The position numbers and the translations under genes were made by a program. A DNA stretch of 12,537 bases from Opitutia bacterium UBA7441 (GTDB taxonomy: Bacteria; Verrucomicrobiota; Verrucomicrobiia; Opitutales; Coraliomargaritaceae): NCBI GenBank assembly GCA_002480015.1, contig DLQD01000085.1, positions 1 through 12,537 of the forward strand. Direction: 5' to 3'. The notes beneath the pieces were generated by a model. It did no database searches and had not been told where the DNA came from. It saw only the letters and a program-made list of their open reading frames with translations. Each line of letters begins with the position of its first letter. The first letter of the stretch is position 1. Below are positions 6,057 through 12,537 of the stretch, one piece after another.

Positions 6057-6986
6057 ATGAGCCGTAACGCCCGCTACTCGAAAGAAACGTTCCAAGCACG
6101 CCTTGCTTGGCAGGATCTGGATAGGGACTACCTGCGCCAACTCGTCGGCCTCGCCAAGATAGAAGATCTCGCCGGCGCGGGCCTCGCCGTCCGCCCGCAG
6201 CGCCTAGGCGATGTCACTACCGCGCTCATGCCGGAGGGCGCCACCGGACATGCTCAACTTACCGCGCGCGAGCCGCTGATCCTCTGTGGCCTCGGGCTAG
6301 TGTCAGCCGTTCTCGACAGCTACGGCTCTGACGGCCACTTCGACGCAAAGACCCGCGACGGAGATTCACTACAAAAGGGCGACGTCATCGGCATTCTCAG
6401 CGGGTCTTCGTCGGCGCTACTTCAGGCAGAACGCGTCCTGCTCAACTTCCTCCAGCACCTCAGCGGCATCGCCACCGAGACACGTCGCTACGTCGATGCG
6501 CTCGGCGAGAGCACGACCGCTTTGCTCGATACGCGCAAGACCCTGCCCGGTTACCGCGTCCTTCAGAAATACGCCTTCGCCTGTGGTGGGGGCTATAATC
6601 ACCGCATCGGCTTGTTCGACCGTGTGATGCTGAAAGACAACCACCTAGCCGTGGCCGGAGCGACTGGTGGCAACCGCCTAACCGAAACTGTCGCCCTCGC
6701 CGTCAACACCTGCAAAGACCTCGCGATCGAAGTCGAAGTTGATACTCTTGAACAAATCCCCCCCGTAATCGAAGCGGGCGCCGACATTATCCTTCTCGAC
6801 AACTTTTCCATCGGCGAGCTGCGCAGAGCGATCGACCTGATCGACGGCCGCGCCTGTTCCGAGGCGAGCGGCGGCATTCAGATCGACACCCTGCCCGCTC
6901 TCGGCGAGCTTGGCCTCGACTTCATCTCCACCGGCGCCCCCATCCACCAAAGCACCTGGAAAGATATCGGACTGGACTGGCTATGA
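6057..6986 (+). CDS. nadC: NadC, nicotinate-nucleotide pyrophosphorylase (carboxylating)
   Basis: Converts quinolinate and PRPP to nicotinate mononucleotide, CO2 and pyrophosphate in de novo NAD synthesis; cytoplasmic. At 309 residues it is slightly longer than the usual 280-300, owing to an N-terminal extension of about 30 residues before LGDVTTALMP. The conserved quinolinate-binding block TRKTLPGYR (159-167) is followed by KYAFACGGGYNHRIGLFDRVMLKDNH. EVEVDTLEQ, ADIILLDNFS, EASGGI and DFISTGAPIHQ form the barrel phosphate-binding end. The start at 6057 is the first ATG after the REP-like element, and no Shine-Dalgarno sequence fits, because the repeat occupies that space. The stop overlaps birA by 4 bases (ATGA), so the two are probably translationally coupled. 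Confidence 0.96.
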   Translation: MSRNARYSKETFQARLAWQDLDRDYLRQLVGLAKIEDLAGAGLAVRPQRLGDVTTALMPEGATGHAQLTAREPLILCGLGLVSAVLDSYGSDGHFDAKTRDGDSLQKGDVIGILSGSSSALLQAERVLLNFLQHLSGIATETRRYVDALGESTTALLDTRKTLPGYRVLQKYAFACGGGYNHRIGLFDRVMLKDNHLAVAGATGGNRLTETVALAVNTCKDLAIEVEVDTLEQIPPVIEAGADIILLDNFSIGELRRAIDLIDGRACSEASGGIQIDTLPALGELGLDFISTGAPIHQSTWKDIGLDWL

Positions 6987-7999
6987 GCGACACCGAACAC
7001 CGCCAAGTCACCCCCAACGAAGACGCGCTCACCATCTTGCGAGCGCTATTGGAGTCGCCTGCTACTTTTGTCTCCGGTAGCTTGCTCGCCGAGCAGCTCG
7101 GCATGTCGCGCCCCGCAATACACGGCAAACTGGAGAAGCTCCGCGAACAAGGCTTTGAAGTCGAAGCCGTTCGCAACAAAGGCTACCGACTCAGCAAAGA
7201 GCCCGAAGTGCTCCATCCCGATTTGATCCGCTACTATATCGAGCAGATCGGCGCGCCCATGGACGTGCTCTACTTCCCCGTGATCGACAGCACCAATAGC
7301 GAAGCCGAGCGCCAGCTCTCCCGCTCACACCAGAGCCCCTTCGCCATCGCTTCTAGTTGCCAGACCAAAGGGCGCGGACGCCTTGGGCGCGACTGGCACA
7401 GCGCTACAGCCGACAATCTCTATCTCTCCGTAGTCTTCGAGCCTAACATTCCGCCACAAGCCTTACAGCACTTCACCCTCTGGGCCGGCATCCATACCTG
7501 CCGAGCGCTGCGAGCTTACGTGCCCAAGGCCCCGCTCAAAATCAAATGGCCGAACGACCTCCACTGCGAGGGGCGTAAGTTCGCCGGTATGCTGACCGAG
7601 GCTAAGATGGACGCCGATAGTATGCGGAGCATTATCTTCGGTATCGGCCTCAACGTGAACAGCAACCCCGCCAAGTATCCAGATGCCCTCCGCAAGACCG
7701 CGACCAGTCTCTACGCCATCGGCGGTGCCGAGCTCTCGCTCAACCAAATCGCCGCCACCGTCATCACCGCCATCCAAACCGCCTACGACACTTGCATCCT
7801 CGGCGTTGGAACTGAAAACATCGTCGACGCTTGGGCCCCCCTTAGCTCACTTAACGGACAACTCGTCACTGCAGTCATGAACGGCCAAGAGGTCACGGGC
7901 ACCGCCACCGGTATCGATGCATCCGGCGCCCTCCTCCTTCAGCTACCCGACGGTCGCACCCAAGCAATCCGCGCAGGGGATGTGACACTTAAAAAATGA
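6983..7999 (+). CDS. birA: BirA, biotin-protein ligase with N-terminal HTH (possible biotin repressor)
   Basis: A 338-residue bifunctional-type BirA. Residues about 15-75 form a winged helix (TILRALLESPATFVSGSLLA, then MSRPAIHGKLEKLREQGFEVEAV and NKGYRL). The catalytic domain has DSTNSEA (102-108), the biotinyl-AMP loop GRGRLGR (130-136), KWPND (188-192), RKFAGMLTE (198-206) and GIGLNVNS. A C-terminal SH3-like domain ends at LPDGRTQAIRAGDVTLK. It activates biotin with ATP and transfers it to the biotin carrier of acetyl-CoA carboxylase. The N-terminal HTH suggests it also represses biotin genes; none are visible here, so that role is inferred. Start overlaps nadC by 4 bases; coaX follows after 31 bases. 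Confidence 0.96.
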   Translation: MSDTEHRQVTPNEDALTILRALLESPATFVSGSLLAEQLGMSRPAIHGKLEKLREQGFEVEAVRNKGYRLSKEPEVLHPDLIRYYIEQIGAPMDVLYFPVIDSTNSEAERQLSRSHQSPFAIASSCQTKGRGRLGRDWHSATADNLYLSVVFEPNIPPQALQHFTLWAGIHTCRALRAYVPKAPLKIKWPNDLHCEGRKFAGMLTEAKMDADSMRSIIFGIGLNVNSNPAKYPDALRKTATSLYAIGGAELSLNQIAATVITAIQTAYDTCILGVGTENIVDAWAPLSSLNGQLVTAVMNGQEVTGTATGIDASGALLLQLPDGRTQAIRAGDVTLKK

Positions 8000-8023
8000 C
8001 TAAGCCATCATCCATCATTCATA

Positions 8024-8036
8024 ATTCATCATGAAT
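8024..8036. repeat. Small palindrome across the coaX start codon
   Basis: ATTCAT and ATGAAT are perfect inverted arms around one C, with the second arm starting at the coaX ATG. The preceding CATCATCCATCATTCATA stretch is low-complexity. This may be only compositional, and the one-base loop argues against an RNA hairpin of these arms. Confidence 0.25.
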
Positions 8037-8804
8037 CGTTTCTGCATCGACGTCGGCAACACCAGCACCCACTACGGACTGGTCTCGGGCCAAACAGTGA
8101 CATCTACGGGGCACTTCCCGACCAAAGCCTTCGAGGCCTCGGCTTCCCGCGAGTTCGCGACGGTCGTCGCGCCGCTCCTCGCTCAGGCTGAGAGCATCTC
8201 TTTTTGCTCCGTCGTGCCAGCTATCAACACCCACCTTTGCGCTAGCGTGGCCGATTTCGGGCTGCCCATCTTCCACCTCACTCACACGACCTGCGCTGGT
8301 CTTGACCTCGTCTATCCGAAGCCTTCCGAAATCGGCCAAGACCGAATCGCCAACGCCATCGCCGCGCAGGAATACTACGGTATCCCCGCCATCATTATCG
8401 ACATGGGTACGGCAGTGACCTTCGACATCGTCAGCTCAAAAGGCTACGAAGGCGGCATCATCGCCCCCGGCCTCGCCGTGATGACGCGCTACTTGCACGA
8501 GCAAACTGCCCTCCTTCCCGAACTCAGCGCCGATGACCTACTCAACGTCGAAGGCGCCATCGGCAAGTCCACCGTCCACGCCATGAAACTCGGAGTGGCC
8601 GTCGGGTTTTCCGGGATGATCGATGCGCTCCTGCATAAAGTCACCGATGAGTTACAAAATCGCAAGGAATCCGACCCCGTCGTGCTCTCGACCGGCGGTA
8701 GCATCGCAAATTTGACCCAAGACTGGGCGCAAAAATGCCACTTCGTCGGCAATCTCACACTGATGGGACTGGCCGTGGCCAGCCGCCGGGCGCATTCAGG
8801 TTAG
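8031..8804 (+). CDS. coaX: CoaX, type III pantothenate kinase
   Basis: Phosphorylates pantothenate, the first step of CoA synthesis. The 257-residue length is typical. Type III (ASKHA-fold) motifs are all present: DVGNTSTHYGL (7-17, phosphate-1 loop), PSEIGQDRIANAIAA with GQDR (102-105) near the pantothenate site, DMGTAVTFD (124-132, phosphate-2) and EGGIIAPGLAVM. The C-terminal LSTGGSIANL motif matches the family's late glycine-rich loop. Type III kinases are usually insensitive to CoA feedback, which is family knowledge, not seen here. The ATG at 8031 follows a CAT/ATT-rich stretch without a Shine-Dalgarno sequence. It probably belongs to the nadC-birA-coaX transcript, since birA and coaX are neighbours in many bacteria. 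Confidence 0.96.
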   Translation: MNRFCIDVGNTSTHYGLVSGQTVTSTGHFPTKAFEASASREFATVVAPLLAQAESISFCSVVPAINTHLCASVADFGLPIFHLTHTTCAGLDLVYPKPSEIGQDRIANAIAAQEYYGIPAIIIDMGTAVTFDIVSSKGYEGGIIAPGLAVMTRYLHEQTALLPELSADDLLNVEGAIGKSTVHAMKLGVAVGFSGMIDALLHKVTDELQNRKESDPVVLSTGGSIANLTQDWAQKCHFVGNLTLMGLAVASRRAHSG

Positions 8805-8919
8805 CCCATCCCGAAAAGGGTTTTCGCCGCTGCGAGCACATCTTGCATGGGTGGGCCGCGCGCTGACTACATTTTCAGCATTTACAGACCTGCTCCCCTC
8901 GGTATTCTGCGGCTTCCTC

Positions 8920-10305
<1,386 letters not shown>

Positions 10306-10393
10306 GACACTCTGAACTCGCACTCCTGCCCTGGAGGCAAGACAGCACTTCCTCGCCATCTTTGGGTCGCACATATGGTGTATAATCATTTAA

Positions 10394-10410
10394 CACCTTG
10401 GCAGAAGGTG
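10394..10410. terminator. Weak hairpin between the convergent genes miaB and hspQ-like
   Basis: CACCTT and AAGGTG form a 6-bp stem with a GGCAG loop, in a 217-base gap between convergent genes. No long T-run follows on either strand, so terminator function is doubtful; it is the only stem of note there. Confidence 0.25.
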
Positions 10411-10522
10411 ATTGCGGCGCGGCCTATCTTCTGTGGATTATCGGTTCAGCGGAACCCACCGTATACGCATCCTTCGACTAATCTGGACCTAAGTATAACT
10501 CGATAAACTGGAGATTTAATTC

Positions 10523-10888
10523 TTAGATCGAGCAACTGCCCGAGCCGTTTCTTTCTTTGAGTTGGTAGCGGCCGTCTTTGAAATCAGCGAAATAGCAAGC
10601 GATGCGCGGGTGCTCGATCGGGTCGCCGCTGGTGTCTTCTGCGAGATTGGATTGAGCGACGTAGGTACTCAACCCCCCGCTTTCATGGACGAGAACATGA
10701 TACCAGGGTTGTTCGCGGGGCGGCTGGGTCTTATTTGACTGATACCAGGTGTCGCCAGCCATACAGCGTATGTCAACCGCCACGACAGCGCCGCGATAGC
10801 CGTAGAGCGTGTGCACAACAACAAGGCCAAGATCGTAATGAATCCCCGGCGTGGCACCACCTTGTAAATCTGTGAGTCTGATCAACAC
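10523..10888 (-). CDS. hspQ: HspQ/YccV-like hemimethylated-DNA-binding domain protein
   Basis: The C-terminal stretch matches the YccV/HspQ family well: YGYRGAVVAVD, then WYQS, then PPREQPWYHVLV, then TYVAQSNL, then DPIEHPRIACYF. HspQ in Enterobacteria is a small Lon-specificity and heat-shock factor; the domain was first described for binding hemimethylated oriC DNA. Its role here is not known. The core domain begins about residue 17 (HYDLGLVVVH), and the tail ends in an unusual GSGSCSI. There is no ATG before the core: in-frame starts are TTG 10891, GTG 10888 and TTG 10885, with a stop just above. GTG is taken here (121 aa). It is downstream of ispH on the same strand, and a short ORF ends on its start (4-base overlap if TTG 10885 is used). 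Family call is firm; start uncertain. Confidence 0.85.
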   Translation of the reverse strand: MLIRLTDLQGGATPGIHYDLGLVVVHTLYGYRGAVVAVDIRCMAGDTWYQSNKTQPPREQPWYHVLVHESGGLSTYVAQSNLAEDTSGDPIEHPRIACYFADFKDGRYQLKERNGSGSCSI

Positions 10889-11004
10889 CAATACAAATGT
10901 TTAATCAGATCTAGGAATTCTTCAAGTGAGGGATCGAAAAGGGAGGGTTTGAAAGTATATCCCCTTGGATCAGGTGTATAAAGAACATCATAAGGCAAAT
11001 CCAT
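10882..11004 (-). CDS. Possible 40-residue small protein gene upstream of hspQ-like gene
   Basis: An ATG-started frame of 40 codons lies between ispH and the hspQ-like gene on the same strand. It starts MDLPYDVLYTPDPRGY and ends EEFLDLIKHLYWC, with a proline/aromatic-rich first half and an acidic amphipathic end. Its TGA overlaps the in-frame TTG (10885) of the next gene as TTGA, the arrangement used for translational coupling. No Shine-Dalgarno sequence, as elsewhere here. Its codons look more AT-rich than those of ispH. It may be a real small gene, an upstream leader ORF, or chance; no homologue is recognised. Confidence 0.35.
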   Translation of the reverse strand: MDLPYDVLYTPDPRGYTFKPSLFDPSLEEFLDLIKHLYWC

Positions 11005-11042
11005 GATCTAACCAAATAGTCGCTGTGGGCAGGCGGCAGAAG

Positions 11043-12537
11043 CTATTCAAAATCTCCGAGAATCGCTTCGATAGAGCGGATATTTTCAGGGGGGAAGAAG
11101 CTATTGATGCGATGGATGACTTGCTGAATGATGCCGTCCGGACACGAAGCACCCCCCGTCAGGAGGATACGGGGCTTTTCCGGCGGGGTTTGAAAGAGCG
11201 GGCGTTCCTCTTCGACTGTCGCAGGGGCGGCGGTCAGGTTATAGGGGAAAATGTAGTGGCGCACGGAGTCCAGGGAAAGGATATTGTCCTCGGACTGGAT
11301 GTAGTGGGCGCTCGCGCCAAAGCGTTCGGCGCAGACTCGGTAGAGCTGAAAGGTGTTAGAGCTGTTCTTTCCTCCGACAACAAGCGCAGCGTCGATCGAC
11401 TGCTGGACGGCCTTATGGAGGGCATCTTGATTGACTTGGGTGGCGTAGCAGAGAGTGTCGCCCTTGCCCTTGGACCAGAGGTGGTCGGCTACGTGAGCTT
11501 CGCCGAACTTGGCGGCGATGACATCGCGTAGATAGTCGATAATATTAAGAGTCTCGTTCCGCAGAAGCGTGGTCTGGTTGACGACGGCGATTTTTTCCAA
11601 ATCCCGAACCGGGTCAAAGCCCTCGGCGTAGAGTCCAGCGAAGGACGCCTCGAAAAGGGTTAACTTTTCGGATGGGGCGGCCTCGATGACCTCGGCGAGG
11701 CGGCGGGCATGCTCCATGTTACGGATCATAAGGGCTGGGCCGTAGCTGGAAGCATTCGAAAAAGTGGCCTTAGTCTCTTCGTGCTCCGACTTTCCGTGGA
11801 TCAAGACAGTGTAACCCGCCTCAGCGTAGCGGCGGGCGGCTTTCCAGACTTTTTCCACGAGCATACAGGTGGCGTCGTTGGCACGGAGGGCGATGCCCCG
11901 TCGGATGAGGCGAGCTTTGTCCTCGTTGGTCGCACCGAAAGCGGGGATGATGACGATATCATCCTGGGAGAGCTGATTCCAAAGGGCGTCAGGGTCGTCC
12001 TTACTGCGGGCGATGGAGCCGTCGCTACGCAGAGGAAGCCCTTTGTCGGTCTGGAGGTAACGGAGACCCCGTGCGAGTAGGTCTTTGTTAACGAAAGGGT
12101 TGTGAATCAATTCACTCAGCATGAAGACACGACGATCTGGGTGGCTGGCCACGGTTTCGTAGGCGCGTTCAATGGCGTTTTGCACACCTAGGCAGAAACC
12201 AAAGTGACTGGGTATGACGTAGCTGACCGCGCCGAAATCTATTACAGCAGGCTCGCCAGAGGATTTCTCCTTGGTGCGGCGGGCTACTTTGATGGCATGG
12301 CAAAGGGCACTCTGGTAAAGAGTTTCGGACTGACCGTCGATATAGACCGCGCGATTACGCTCTTTGGCCGTGCGAAAACGATAGATATATTCATTCTCCC
12401 CCATGCCTAGGTAGGGCACGCGATAGAGCTGGCCGTCAATAGCAGCCAGAACTTGAGAGAGCTCTGGACTCTGAGGCTGAGAGCGTAGATTGTAAATTGT
12501 CTGCCAGTCGGCAGCAGGTGCGCCCTTTCCGGAAAGG
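11043..12537 (-). CDS. ispH: IspH, 4-hydroxy-3-methylbut-2-enyl diphosphate reductase (long form; 5' end probably beyond window)
   Basis: Last enzyme of the MEP isoprenoid pathway, an iron-sulfur reductase making IPP and DMAPP from HMBPP. Cluster cysteines are in GFCLGVQNA, DATCMLVEKVW and GDTLCYAT. Substrate residues are in ELIHNP, IHGKSEHEE, VNQTTLL and GGKNSSNT. Numbered from the GTG at 12419 the product is 458 residues, against about 310-320 for E. coli. The excess is an N-terminal region of about 70 residues and an insert (about 120-150, with LRSDGSIARSKDD). The frame does not stop at 12419: it continues open for another 39 codons to the window edge with protein-like sequence (for example AADWQTIYNLRS). 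The true start is probably outside, although GTG 12419 or ATG 12404 remain possible. The nature of the N-terminal part is not recognised. It likely heads a transcript with the small ORF and hspQ-like gene. Confidence 0.9.
   Translation of the reverse strand, partial: LSGKGAPAADWQTIYNLRSQPQSPELSQVLAAIDGQLYRVPYLGMGENEYIYRFRTAKERNRAVYIDGQSETLYQSALCHAIKVARRTKEKSSGEPAVIDFGAVSYVIPSHFGFCLGVQNAIERAYETVASHPDRRVFMLSELIHNPFVNKDLLARGLRYLQTDKGLPLRSDGSIARSKDDPDALWNQLSQDDIVIIPAFGATNEDKARLIRRGIALRANDATCMLVEKVWKAARRYAEAGYTVLIHGKSEHEETKATFSNASSYGPALMIRNMEHARRLAEVIEAAPSEKLTLFEASFAGLYAEGFDPVRDLEKIAVVNQTTLLRNETLNIIDYLRDVIAAKFGEAHVADHLWSKGKGDTLCYATQVNQDALHKAVQQSIDAALVVGGKNSSNTFQLYRVCAERFGASAHYIQSEDNILSLDSVRHYIFPYNLTAAPATVEEERPLFQTPPEKPRILLTGGASCPDGIIQQVIHRINSFFPPENIRSIEAILGDFE

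Noticed and set aside
8811..8827. CGAAAA-GGG-TTTTCG inverted repeat after coaX
   Set aside because: Six-bp AT-rich stem with a three-base loop and no T-run; too weak to call a terminator.
10375..10506. 43-codon plus-strand ORF with a TATAAT (10381-10386) inside the convergent gap
   Set aside because: Short, no recognisable motif, no -35 at the right distance from TATAAT, and the TATAAT lies inside the ORF rather than before it.
11025..11531. 168-codon open frame on the plus strand opposite ispH
   Set aside because: It lies wholly within ispH on the other strand and matches no family; it is a shadow of the GC-rich codon pattern.

Overview
The window carries ordinary chromosomal genes of a moderately GC-rich Gram-negative bacterium. 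The best guess is Verrucomicrobiota (Opitutae, Coraliomargarita/Puniceicoccales-like). This rests on the mix of gene types: a lysine/alanine-rich H1-like protein with a carbohydrate-module-like C-terminus, a large IspH, a nadC-birA-coaX cluster, and gene starts that almost all lack a Shine-Dalgarno sequence. The taxonomy is inference, not proof.

Layout. 1-1702 (+): the end of pstA, then pstB and phoU, the distal part of a phosphate-uptake operon. 1826-2299 (+): an H1-like basic tail joined to a small beta-rich domain resembling CBM20/CBM48. 2393-5276 (+): a probable sulfur-response unit. An ArsR repressor gene has a near-perfect 27-bp palindrome lying over its own promoter, and its start codon sits about where transcription should begin. 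It is followed by one 819-residue protein that joins a CoA-disulfide/persulfide reductase, a rhodanese, a TusA domain and a DsrE-like domain. 5277-5533: intergenic, with only weak promoter-like signals. 5534-5959 (+): a BamE/SmpA-like lipoprotein. 5977-6049: two inverted REP-like units (REPIN-like) ending 7 bases before nadC. 6057-8804 (+): nadC, birA and coaX, for NAD, biotin-protein and CoA metabolism. 8920-10305 (+): miaB. 10306-10522: a convergent intergenic region. 10523-12537 (-): ispH, then a possible 40-residue small ORF, then an HspQ/YccV-like gene. The ispH frame is still open at the right edge.

How the genes fit together. PstA/PstB/PhoU import phosphate and report its status. The ArsR-reductase pair is best read as a sensor of reactive sulfur or thiophilic metal controlling a one-protein sulfur-transfer chain. 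NadC, BirA and CoaX supply cofactors, while MiaB and IspH are iron-sulfur enzymes; these are housekeeping genes. The less ordinary items are the four-domain sulfur protein with its operator, the H1-tail/carbohydrate-module fusion, the REPIN-like element at nadC, the small ORF before hspQ and the long IspH frame. No CRISPR array, phage gene, transposase, rRNA or tRNA was seen.
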